Source: Meconema thalassinum
Lineage: Eukaryota > Arthropoda > Insecta > Orthoptera > Tettigoniidae
Assembly: GCA_946902985.2 (NCBI GenBank)
Contig: OX336389.2
Location: forward strand, 791,616,979-791,680,978
DNA: 64,000 nt
Direction of reading: 5' to 3'
Each line of letters begins with the position of its first letter. Within the stretch, counting starts at the first letter, position 1. The translations under genes and the position numbers were made by a program. Shown one piece after another: positions 1-11,290 of the stretch. The notes beneath the pieces are model-generated. The model did no database searches, was not told the DNA's origin, and saw nothing but the letters and a program-made list of their open reading frames with translations.

Positions 1-1690
1 ATCACACTGGCTGAAACCAGGAAAAGAAAAATAGTCTATTTCACTGCAGTCCACTGCTTCAAGTTCAAGAATTTACGTCAACAGACTTAGTTCAAACAAC
101 TATGGCATAAATAACCTAGCCATTCTATCACAACAAATTATGCGCACTCATGTTTATAACTTGCAAAATTGGTTTTTGGGAACTCGGACATGTTTTCTCG
201 TACAATCATCATCTTTCCTCACAAGAGTCAGATAATGAAGGCAATAGATTTATTCTAGGTTACGGGCATGTGTGTATTTATAACTTAAAAACAATTACTT
301 CTCTCAGAGTCATGACTCCGTTAATTATGGTAAAATAAACAAGTCATCATACATGAAGCATCAAATAAATATTTCGGCGGCCGGGGCCCCGTGATTATTA
401 ATAAACAAACAATTATAATGAATGCACTCAAAAATAATGACGATAGAATGCGTCGCTTCCTAAAGCGGCACACAAGAAGAAACCCCAGGAAGTCGGGCTA
501 CCTCCCTTCATAGAATACAATGACACCCTCGACGTTGTGACAGACACTTTCATCGCCCCAACCAGCTGGCTAGCAATAACATTTATGGCTGCTTTTAGAA
601 TTCAGACGGCTTACCACACTTCTACCTGCCTCTTAAAGACTCCCTTTTAACTACCTGGGCTCGAGCAGTACAATACCTTTCCGACGGAGCTAAAGTGGAC
701 TCTCATCAGATAATGAACTCAATCATTTCACTTACCATTATTTCATCGTAGAACGCGGGAATATCACCTCCGCTATTAATTCTGCTCGACCCAGAATCGA
801 CTCTCAGCCTTATCTGAATATATCACATTACCCTCCAGCCATTCTTGTCTTACCTCTTTTTACCTTCGTGTGATAATCACTTACCATACTTATTATTCAC
901 ATAACTTCAGTGTCACTTACTGGTCTCGTCACATTATCGAGCGGTCTTCCCCATATTAGCTTTTACATTCACATCGTGCATCAGGACTATCAAACCAATT
1001 ATTCCCTTAACTGTGCATTCAGCAAGATTAATGACATCCCAAACAAAACCATATTTAAATTAGAACTTTGATGCTCATATACTTATTACGTTATAAAACA
1101 CACAAAAATACTCAATACTGATAAACACACAAATCTACACAAAACATGCCTGTTATGCCTAAAATATCTATTTTATCATAATTGCTTATGATCGAGATAA
1201 ACTTATCCGACCCCCTTGATGGGAAACATTATGGCCCACATGCCCCATACATTTTTTTACTTATCTCTCATATTTCCTGATGCGGTTCTGGTCCATGATA
1301 TCAGTCTTCTTCATTAGTTGGTTCATCTTGATAGGAGGATAATTTACACACGGTTTTCAAAATTTCACCAAAGCAAAGGTCCACTGTGAATTATTATTAT
1401 TAGCACAATGCACGGTTCTCGCACAAGAAGCTCCTATCTCCTGTATCTATCATCAACTTATTTAGTTCGGCTGACAGTTCAATAGCTTCCTAGATTACTG
1501 GTTTGTCTGTTAATAGCTCAGGCGGCTATACCTATCATTATAGTTGCGTCGTACTGTTATTATATGCACTGTTCTAATTCGCACTCGCGAATACTTAGCG
1601 ATATTCAAATTTCAGAGGTATACTTGCTCCTACTTATAAACTCGTAAAGAATGTTACTTTTCTGATGGCTACTGGGTTCGGCTTCCGCCT
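1..1690. other. AT-rich non-coding DNA
   Basis: No long ORF, RNA gene or recognisable transposon was found. There are only short chance ORFs, such as one of 62 codons near 150-338 without a known motif. Confidence 0.5.
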
Positions 1691-1965
1691 CTACAGCGCG
1701 TATTTAGAACTTATAAAAACTTGTAAAAATCACGGTACTTTCTTATGCTCTCAAGCGCAGGCTCTCGCCTCAGCGATGCCCCAAAGTAGACTTATAGAAC
1801 TTGTAAAAATTAAGGTACTTTCTGATCGCTCAGGGCCAAGGCTTCCGCCTCCAACTATGCCCCAAAGTAGACTTATAGAACTTGTAAAAATTACTGTACT
1901 TTCTGAACGCTCGGGGCCAAGGCTTCCGCCTCCCGTGATGCCCCAAAGTAGACTAACTTCGCTGT
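1691..1965 (+). repeat. 81-bp tandem repeat, about 3.4 copies, open in phase
   Basis: Units begin with ATGCCCCAAAGTAGACTTAT at 1776, 1857 and 1938 (period exactly 81 bp), preceded by a diverged partial copy from about 1691. Because 81 is a multiple of three, the + strand stays open for 125 codons (1665-2042) and encodes a 27-residue repeat starting MPQSRLIELVKI. The - strand is also open for 73 codons. No homology recognised; probably a minisatellite rather than a gene. Confidence 0.75.
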
Positions 1966-2042
1966 GTTTCAATCCATTATTTATACGATTTCTCTTAGAG
2001 GGACGTGGAGTAGGGGAGTTTCAGAATTTATTTCCAAAATAA

Positions 2043-2719
2043 CACTCACATGAATATGCAAACTAGCTCCCTAGAACGTCCTCATTTCCAATATCTCAAT
2101 GACTCTTTTTTATTCAAATCCGATCGTTGGATCCTTATATAATGAGCTCCGTAATTTGCTTCATTGTCCCTTAATTTCGGCGGGATTTGGTCGCGTCTAG
2201 CGTCTCTCGCTGCCATTGGTCGTTTCAAATCCACCCCCTGATTTCATTTTAATTCTGGCAAAAATCACAGAATGATCCAATTTAAATTTTGACGATATCT
2301 CTGAGAGGCTGGGATAGTCCCCTATACGATGGTATAATTCCTGTTTCTGTATTCTAATTACTGCTCTAATTCCTTTCAAATGGGCGGGGTTTATTTGGTA
2401 GGTGATCGTTGAGGTTTTCGCATTTACCCGCGTAGTTGAATGACCTTCGCGTGTTGTCTGGACGCATTTGGTGTCCAGATGTGGATTTTCTCTCTTCTAC
2501 TGCCTTTGTCTGCGCTGAGTGAAAGCTGCTTCAAGTCACGTACAAACCATCCTTTTGTCAAGCCAGTTTCACAAGCAACTTCTATTCTCACATCGGCTTT
2601 GAGACATGAATTAAATCTTGTTGGAATAATATGTAGACTTTATGCTATCAGATATGCATAATGGTCACAATACTTCAATTTTCATTCAAGTAATAATAAA
2701 GGTTTATTTATGTAGGACA
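2043..2719. other. Non-coding DNA without recognised features
   Basis: AT-rich stretch between the 81-bp repeat and a SINE. Only short ORFs of 60-73 codons occur, with no family motif. Confidence 0.4.
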
Positions 2720-2897
2720 TTTCATTACAATAAAGGCGGACCGGGTTCGATTCCCGGTCAATGCATGTGAGATTTTCGAAATGAAATGCCATGTCCTGTG
2801 GTTCGGATTCCACGTAAAAAGGAGGTCCCGTGGCTCATGATCGCGAGATTAATAGTCACGTTAAACCACAAGCTTCGAGCTTTTTCATTACAATAAA
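2720..2897 (+). mobile_element. 5'-truncated tRNA-derived SINE with 15-bp target duplication
   Basis: A perfect 15-bp direct repeat TTTCATTACAATAAA (2720-2734 and 2883-2897) flanks about 148 bp. That segment starts inside a tRNA-like head, just before the B-box-like GGTTCGATTCCCGG, and runs through ATGCATGTGAGATTTTCGAA to CACAAGCTTC. The same family is present in longer form at about 44861-45049. The 5' truncation and perfect duplication show LINE-mediated insertion. Confidence 0.85.
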
Positions 2898-3375
2898 CAA
2901 ATTATTAAAATGCACACCATGGGCAAAATTATTATGTACATATATAGAATTAAAGTTCCTACGATATTCTCATCTGCCTCTTGCCATTACAAGAAAGAGA
3001 GATAATTGCGTACTAGAAACAAAAAATACAGCATAGTATATACCGTACCTAATTATTTTCGGTTTATGAACTCAATGCTTGAATTTTTTCTATATCAAAG
3101 ATAACGTTTCATGATTTACAAACACTCAGTATTTTCCATCAACACAGGTTCTCTTATATTCATTCAACTGGCCATCCTGCGATCAATGATCTCAGGCAAA
3201 AAGACTTTCTTGGAGCAGAATTTCAGTTGCATAAGCATTTTTTGTCTCCAGAACGTTTCGTCTCTCATTATTGTTTCTATGTGAATGTTCTTAGACGTCC
3301 ATACTACAAAATAACATATTTCCCGCTGTGTTATTTCCAACTGGAAATAAAAATCATGCGAGTGATTGAGAGTTA

Positions 3376-3787
3376 CGCTTCGGTGGCGTAGTCGGTAGCA
3401 TGCTGAACTGCTATGCCCAAGATAGCGGGTTCAAACCCAGCCGAAGTCGTCGGATTTTTAAGAGCGTTAAAAATCCTTCAGTATGCCTTCCTTCGGAGGG
3501 GAAGTAAAGCCGGCGGTCCCATGTCATAGATTTATGGCATGTAAAAGATCCTTTCACAGACTAAACTTGTGTAAAGCAAAATTTGTTAGGTTAGATTTCG
3601 TCAGAACGCTCTATCAAAGTTCCAACGTTCACAACTAGGTATCATTGATATCTGGTGGCGAAAGTTGGAACTACTTGAAATTGAACGGAACTTGTAGCTC
3701 ACCCTTTAGGGTATCCGCTGGAAGCAGCTACAGACTCAGGCGAGCCGAACATGTCCTCGGACACTCCCGGCACTAAAACCCACACGA

Positions 3788-3818
<31 letters not shown>
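3376..3818 (+). mobile_element. tRNA-derived SINE with ATAA/AAAT tail
   Basis: The head carries A-box-like GGCGTAGTCGGTAGCATG and B-box-like GGGTTCAAACCC elements. It is followed by a ~350-bp body and a simple tail of repeated AAAT from about 3789. The flanks share only AGAGTTA (before 3376 and after 3818), a weak possible duplication. It is not a functional tRNA: the acceptor stem is not closed and a long body follows. Confidence 0.75.
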
Positions 3819-4227
3819 GAGTTATCATTCTGTTCTCTTCGGAATGGCACCGTTCTTGACATTCTCTAGGCTTTCGCTTACTTTCTGCCAAACAAAATCC
3901 CTTCAGCATTTTGCAGGCTTACAGTATGGTCATATGCCATGCAGTATAAGGGAAGTGAGACCGAAAATTACGAACTTACATTAGTGAAAGATCCATTACT
4001 ACAGGGTGCGTAAAGTTTGATGGTAGTGATGTCACCGGTTTCACATAAAAAATAGTGTTCAAGGCATATTAGTAGGATCAGAAGAAGGTTGAATTGCTAA
4101 CGATTCTCTGCAAAAGTAATCATATTGTAACGTAGTTACATAGATTGTAGATCACGAGGGTTAAATAATGGAAACCAATATTTAACATACAAGAAATTAT
4201 CTTAATGAATTAGTCAGATTTCCACTG

Positions 4228-4270
4228 AATAATAATAATAATAATTATTATTATTATATTATTATAACAG
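4228..4270. repeat. AAT/ATT microsatellite
   Basis: Runs of AAT followed by ATT trinucleotides form a short imperfect palindromic simple repeat. Confidence 0.8.
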
Positions 4271-5039
4271 TAGTAGACCGGTTTTGGCGGTCAGGCCACC
4301 ATCAGTACCACTAACCATTTTTGTTAAATTTTAATCGTAGAAATAGTAACCAAAGTGAGAAAACTGTGAGCTGATTACGTTGGTGCTATGTACACATGTT
4401 ACCATCGCATAACTGTTGATCAGTAACGATGGATCTACAGTGCAATAACTTCCAGTGCAAATACTTACTGCTCTCGAAGTTTTTTTAAAGTAAAACCCCA
4501 TAAAATTCATTTAGGTGACTTTTTATATTAGTGTTAGATGAATCAACACGACACAGACACAACTGAACTTTCCTCGATTCCTTTCCCTCAATATGGAGTT
4601 TAGGAACGTATTACGTTTGTCAGGGTATGACAGTATTAAAATAGCAGCGATAAAAATCTAGTGATTGTCAGGCATATCGAGTTCTGAAGGTACTATGTGA
4701 GCATTGATTTAAAAATTGTCAGTTTGTTAGCATTGATAAAGGCAATCACTGTAGTAGTGCAAAACGTCGGCTAGCAGGTAAACAAGTCGTGTTACAAGAT
4801 CCTCGGAGCCTTAAAATTCTTAAATACTGGCCGCGATAAACTTAGAGATTTTGTCATTTTAAACAGAATTATGAACCAGTTATGAACATATTCAGTCAAT
4901 ACTATTTGGCGCACTTCACCGCAATAAGATGCAAAGGCCAAGAGATGCTGACCAACATGTGTCCCAAGCAAGCTGTTCATAAGTCTCACATGTCATCATA
5001 TTCATCTCCTCAGTTACTCCCTTAGAATTACTGTGCTGC

Positions 5040-5278
5040 TGATGATGATCGTGTGGCCTCCGGAGAGGCCGAGTGCAGGTCTTTCTAGTTGACGCCCGTG
5101 GGCGACCTGCGCGTCGTAATGAGGATGAAGTGATGATGAAGACGGCACATACACCTAGTCTCCGAGCCACGGAAATTAACCCCAGGGGATTAAAATTCCT
5201 GATGGCTCGGCCGGGAATCGAACCCGGGGCACTTTAGGCCAAAGACTAGCGCGCTAGCCATTTAGCCACGGAGCCAGA
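5040..5278 (-). mobile_element. tRNA-derived SINE (minus strand)
   Basis: Read on the minus strand, 5278-5195 looks like a tRNA head: TGGCTCCGTGGCTAAATGGC with a B-box-like GGGTTCGATTCCCGGCC. A body follows towards 5040. The head is unusually tRNA-like, but the attached body marks it as a SINE rather than a tRNA gene. Confidence 0.65.
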
Positions 5279-5459
5279 CAATTACTGTGCTAATAAATGA
5301 ATGAATGTATACGTCCCTTAACAGCTGCTTTATGTTTAATAGTGTCACCCTAACTCCATCTCCTAATTAGCACTAAATTCTCAACAGGTTATAACTGCTT
5401 CCCTCCTTTTGCTATTCTTGGAGGAGTTAAGAAGAAATGATTAATCAATTATTTCCATT

Positions 5460-5460
<1 letters not shown>

Positions 5461-5514
<54 letters not shown>

Positions 5515-5515
5515 G
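5461..5515. repeat. (AAT)n microsatellite
   Basis: About 18 uninterrupted AAT units, ending in AATAGTAATAG. Confidence 0.95.
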
Positions 5516-7460
5516 TAATAGCAAGCTGTCCATTTGCAAAGTTGACGGATTCATACTGTAGGCATACAATAAGAAAATAAATCGCTGAAACTAGCTAATA
5601 ATGGTTATTTTTCGCAAGTTATTCCCCAATGCGATATGACTGAATTTGTGGTATATCAGAGTTTTACTGCCTGGCACTCTTGAAACGAATATGAAAGTAT
5701 GGTATTTTTAAATTAATTTAGCTCTTTCTTTTTCATTTTGATAGCACATTAGTTGGTTTATGAATTAACAGAAATAGTAGACCACATAAAGTAATATTAA
5801 TTTCTAATCTCTGGCCCGATTTAACTGGCATTATCATTTCAGCATTAAATTATACAGTATATTGTTTATTTCTTTATCATTGTGGAACATTAAGATGATT
5901 GGTCCCATGTAATCGCTCTGTCTGCTATGAGATGTAGTCTCAGACTTCCTTGGATTCTTTGTGTTTTAGTTCACAAGTTAAGCAAGTTATTGTCTCGAAT
6001 GATTGATCTTACAGCTAATAGCACCCTCAACTAAAGAAGCAGACAACAAAATGAATAATTAATCCTTCTTTCTTCGCCTCTGTGTCAGCAGCCTCATTTG
6101 CGGTGGAGTAGAATTAAACATGAAGAACTTTCAGCAAGGGTGATTCACTGGCACAACATTTAGTTTCCCAGAGGTGTATTCCGCTCGACTCGAACGGAAA
6201 GCTTTCAGTCTGTGTAGTTCTCAGAGTCTTTGTATAGTAGTACAAACGTGCTCCACATTTCACTTAATTGAATAGGTTAGTTTGTTTTACTGAATGGTTA
6301 TGGATGAGCACCTGAATGGCCATGATCCAAACTCAATATACATTTTCGCATCAGATTCAGGAGGTTAGAATCCAATATATTCTAGAACAGGAATTTGGAT
6401 TTGAAATGGTCGGGGTTAAGATTAACGTATTATACCAAATACAGACACCTAGTAAATTCAGTGAAACTTAGCTCGAATACAAGTTCAACTTGGAAACGAG
6501 ATACAGAATAAATAATACGTCCCAGGAAGGAAGTTATTCATCTGGCCTTTTGAAGGTGCCTGTAAATGGCCTTGGATTGGCAGTGTGAGGATATTGGGCA
6601 GAGACGTCATAGCTGATGTTCAGCCGATGGGTTTCTTGTTCGTTGTGTGTACATTGTGAATCAAAGCGGACGTTACGAAGTGTCAATGTCGAGCGAATAG
6701 CTTAGAGCGATCAAAGGCAATCCTCAAGAGGAAACTATTGGAATGTATACGTTTGTTGACTCGTACGGTCATACAGGTCCACCAGCAGTGATTTATTTAT
6801 TTATTTAATACAATCATGAAAGAATCGTTTTACACTAATAGTAGAAAAATCTTAAATAATATTAATAAAAACAAGTAACAAATGGCAGTGATGACAGCAA
6901 GGGACAAATCTCGGGAAATATTGAGATAATGCGTGATCAGGAGGGGGAGGTGGCACACCAACTTATTGTCAGTAATGTAGTCGAAAATACAACCAAGTCG
7001 GAGTATTTCATGTCTTATGAGCAAAATTAGCTTCGCTTCATGACTTCAACGTCGGGACTTACCCACCCATTTTGGAAAGAACGCATCACAGTAGCATGGT
7101 CTAAAGGGAAAGAATAGTACGAAGGAAATTTTGGCCCGTCTGTGTTCACTAAATTCACTGCTTACTGTGAACGAAGAGATACAAGGAGTGAATCGTATGG
7201 AATTTGGATTGTGATTTCTGGTCCAACAAATAATAATTCTGTCAGTATGAGGATGATGTTCGACGTGTTGTTACTTGTAGACATCAGAAGAGTTTTAGGT
7301 GGATGATGTACAAGGTATGGTGCAAGCTGAAAGAAGCTACATGGTACTGAGTACATTGATCGAAGTGACAAGCCATTTTAAATAGAATGGCTGAATCCAT
7401 TAAAAGAGAATTAGCCATTTGACCTTGATATTGACATCGAACGTAACATCCCCATGCTTA
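5516..7460. other. Non-coding AT-rich DNA
   Basis: No coding motif, RNA gene or bounded transposon recognised. A short ATTT-type simple repeat lies near 6789-6806. Short ORFs at 6830-7024 and 7162-7371 (-) have hydrophobic, low-complexity translations and no recognisable domain. Confidence 0.4.
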
Positions 7461-7461
7461 C

Positions 7462-7745
7462 CAAGCCTCCGTCTTCTGTCTTCGTTTTGATACTCCAGAT
7501 CCAAAGGTCCTGGATTTGAATCCCGACTCTGCCAAGAAATTTAATTCTGGCTTCAGGGCTGGGACGGGGTACAGTCAGCCGTGTGTCTTGACATCAGGTA
7601 CTTCTCAATATTTGCCTGCAGTGAGCCTGTAAAACCCTAGGTAAATCCCTACTCAGAAGGGAAGCAGTCAGGGCTGGGATTCGATCCAGCTAGCTAAGTC
7701 GAGTCATAGAACGTGTTATCAGCAGTATTAGTCACTAGAAAAATG
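7462..7745 (+). mobile_element. Degenerate SINE fragment
   Basis: Contains a decayed B box (GGATTTGAATCC) followed by the motif CTCTGCCAAGAAATTTAATTC and a GGCTGGGA...TACAGTCAG body. Similar words recur at about 61352-61440 and in the family at 36074-36573. Both ends are uncertain. Confidence 0.5.
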
Positions 7746-8072
7746 TTTACCAATTTTGGTTTCTAGCTAGCCAGTTGTTTTCGGGGCTATTAACCTGGGT
7801 CATAAGCCACGGAACTTTTTTTTTTCCTTCCGTGAAATTCAAATCAATGAATGTGACTTTTCCTTTCAAAAGTATCGCATACATTAACCAGGAATCGAGC
7901 CCAGTCCAAACCGGAAAATGGGAAGCAGACAGACCACCATATCGTGAGGCCCCTCGAATATATTGATTTCATAGCCTATGTACTATCTTTCGCACAAATA
8001 AATGTGCGCTTTGTACGAGTTATATCTTTCACACAGTGTGGTTGACAATAAATACTTACTGAAGTCGAAACA

Positions 8073-8466
8073 CATGTTGTTGTTGATGATACAATTAGGG
8101 ACTTTGCGACATCGTGGTCATGTACTTGGGTGTGTGTCAAAATTGTCTGATGACCTCTGTTATTGAGATAGTTGTATTAGTGTGTGTATTGGTAAATCAG
8201 ACGAGGATTAGGAAGGAGGTGGTCGTGGCCTTAAGATCTTAACCATCCCGACATTCGCTTGGAGTAGAAGTGGGAAACTCGGAAAACCACTTCCAGGACG
8301 GCTGAGGTGGGAATCGAACCTACCTCTTCTTAGTTTTGCCTCACGAGGCTGAGTGTACCCCATCCCAGCCCTCATACTAGAATTAGATGTCTTGGCAGAG
8401 CTGTGAATTGAACCCGGGCCTCAACTGTGAGAGCCAAGAGTGTTAGCCACTACGCCACGAGGCATA
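8073..8466 (-). mobile_element. tRNA-derived SINE (minus strand)
   Basis: The tRNA-like head is at 8466-8400 on the minus strand (TGCCTCGTGGCGTAGTGGCT, then CCCGGGTTCAATTC). The body holds AACCATCCCGACATTCG and GGAAAACCACTTCCAGGACG, shared with copies at 16350-16548 and 58878-59273. The distal end near 8073-8210 (GTTGTTGTTG ... TGTGTGTATTGGTAAATCAG) matches the equivalent end of the 58.9-kb copy. Confidence 0.75.
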
Positions 8467-9715
8467 CATGTCACTAGAATATAATTATGTTTTTCTTAAT
8501 ATGCTTAAAAATAGAACATAGGAGCTTAGATATCTAACCTCCTTGACTTTCATAGTGATTCAAAAAACAACGAAATTTGACATGCAAGCTACTCTCTGGG
8601 TGTCAAATAACAATGCTTGCGGCCGGCACCCGAGGCCATACGATATTATTACTATTATACGGTGCTAAATGTCCATGATATCCAAGCCCCTCAAAATGAA
8701 TAACAACAAAACAAAATTATGTAGTGTATGTATAAGTAATAAGTTCTATGCAGAATTTAGGCGACTCAGTCAGGTCTTCTCGAATATCGGTTTACACAGA
8801 AGTGTATTTGCAGTCCCGTACCATCACCAGTCACTGGAGCAGACGCTATGAATCTACAAATATTACTGCAGTAGCAGGCTACTCTAAACCTTACTGGAGA
8901 TATCCTGAGTGTGTTATACCCGTGCTCTTCGGACTCTCTTCAGGAATATGCTAGGTGGGTACCTTATTTCAAGTACCGTAGCACATACTTTACCTCCAAT
9001 CACGTACCTTATTAATGACATTTACACACACTATTACAGTCACCACAGATACGCAGGATATCAGAGAAATCCAACACACACTCAAGTACGTGGGGATGAT
9101 GACCAAAATGTAATTTACCTGGATCCAAAAATAATTAACAACGTAATAACACAAGAGTACTGAGTCAACGCTTCTCGTGTGGATGTGTTTTAGGCACTAT
9201 TTTTCATTACGTTTCCTTCTGAAACGGTCATATTGCTTGTCGTTTGAAGGCTAAGTACAACAAGAAACTAATGATACTGTACGATGGCATGAGCTGCAAG
9301 AACAACTCAATAATTCCACAGCAGTCAATTATAGCATTTACAATAACGAGCTGTCGAGTTCTATTGAAGTATTTGGGAACAAACGTTTTAAGTTTTCCTT
9401 TTTACCCAACCCTCCACGCTACCATTCTAAAGACGATAAATCACTCTTTTTTTGAAATAGCCTTAATCAATGTAACTCAACATGTACACTTGTATCTATA
9501 AGCAGACTATGTAAGACTACCTGCGCTTTGTTTGCTGGCGTCTCTAAAAGCCGCAGCAGTAAAAGGGACATAAAACAATATTATTATTACTATGATTGCA
9601 AAATTGAACATTTTGGATTACAGTCACATGAAACATGTACAGTACATACAAAATATGTCTTACTTCGCAGACGGTGTGCAATACCTATATAAATAATCCG
9701 AGGAGTTAAAATGAT
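8467..9715. other. Non-coding DNA, no features recognised
   Basis: Several overlapping short ORFs (8669-9163, 9244-9501, +) have no domain or codon pattern suggesting a gene. Confidence 0.35.
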
Positions 9716-9718
9716 GTA

Positions 9719-10045
9719 TAGTGTCATAGCCCTACTGATCCCGCCCCGTCAGCCACCAGCAGAGAAGTCAACACTGAAGTGGACTCCTAAGACAGAATGC
9801 ACATGATATAGGGTGTCACAGCTTCGTTTTCTCGCACTGCTAGCCATCAACAGAGAACTGAACACTTAAAAGGACTCCTGAGCCGGAGTGGTCATAATGT
9901 AGGGTGTCAAAGCTTCGTAATTTCGAATTGCTAGCCATCAACAGAGAACTGAACACTTAAGAGACTCTCGAGCCGGAGTGGACATGATTTAGTGTGTCAC
10001 AGCTTCGTTACCTCGTACTGCAACCCATCAACAGAAAGTACTATA
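9719..10045. repeat. ~90-bp tandem repeat, about 3.5 copies
   Basis: Degenerate units share GTGTCACAGCTTCGT (about 9813, 9904, 9994) and GCCATCAACAGAGAACTGAACACTTAA (about 9842, 9933). The period is 90-91 bp, with a more diverged copy beginning near 9719. Confidence 0.75.
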
Positions 10046-10935
10046 CAGGAAATGGAATTGATTGAGTTTGGGAAATATCATGTCAACACACTGAAATTCA
10101 AATGAGTAAGCAGACCATTCTAGGAAAGTTGATGAACTATCGAATTAACTGTAATGTCATTACCTGTAGCCACTCAGTTCGTGGTACAGGAAATGAAGTC
10201 CTAGCTGGATAAATGGCTCACTTCCAGCGGAGTGAAATATAACTTAGATGATAAAGCTATATGAAACTGAAGTGCCAGTTGAACCAAAGATTATATCCCC
10301 TCACTCAAGATACAACAAATTTGCCCTGATCTTGCAGGTACCTTTGAAAAATTTAATGCTTTCATAATGAGCGCACTATCCTAACATTAACACCTGACAA
10401 GAAGAGTCTCTGTCTCATAGTTCTAAATTGGACATGACTATTATAGCAGTGATACGTAAGTCTGCCTTATACGGGTATGGTGCGTGATGGAATAGTGTTT
10501 AAGCAGCACACCAAGGTGAACCGTCATTACAATAACACAAGTTATCATACAAATTACACACACTCTCACACCTCAAGTAAACGAGGCAACATGACCACGA
10601 TATTGCGACAATCAATGAACAAGAATAACATACGTGTTTTTAGATCATATCTAGTACAGTACAATTCAATATTCCTTTAAATTTAACGGATCCATAATGC
10701 TATTTCTGAACTAGTGTTTTATCCAATAATCCAACGTATGGTATACTTTTTCATGTACCAACTAGCATATCGCCATGATTTATGACCGCAGGATTAGGAG
10801 TCACTTAATTCAAGAAGCTCTTTAGCCTATTGCGTCGTATTAAATATAGGCTCATGAAATCGACTTATTCATGTGACACCCATAATAATATTTGATGGAC
10901 TGGATTGGTGATAAATAAATCTGGTAGTAGGTCAC

Positions 10936-11290
10936 GGGGTTGCGTAGCCCAGTCGGTAAAGGCGCTGAGCTTCCAACTAAAAGGGAAAGGGTTTGATTCA
11001 CATGCAGGTGGTGGATTTTAGGAACAAAACTACCACTTTTGGAAACTCAAATGGCCTTGGAGTTCACCCAGTCTTCAACAGAAATGAGTACTAGAGTAAT
11101 TCTTGGGAGCAAAGGTGACCGGGCATGGAGCTGACAACTCCATACCATCTAGTGCAGATGTCACGAAGGATGGAAGATTCTACATTCCACTGTTCCCTGG
11201 GCCTCCATGGCCTTCTTCTTAGCCTGCATGGCTTTACGTTATGGCAGTAAGCCACTATCATCACCGGAGACCATATCCGTGCCTTTCATA
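10936..11290 (+). mobile_element. tRNA-derived SINE
   Basis: The head TTGCGTAGCCCAGTCGGTAA resembles an A box and AAAGGGTTTGATTCAC a decayed B box. A ~270-bp body follows. The 3' end is not marked by a clear duplication. Confidence 0.6.

Noticed and set aside
5195..5278. Possible functional tRNA gene (minus strand)
   Set aside because: Good A and B boxes, but a SINE body follows, and similar heads are scattered through the window. The stems do not form a clean cloverleaf.
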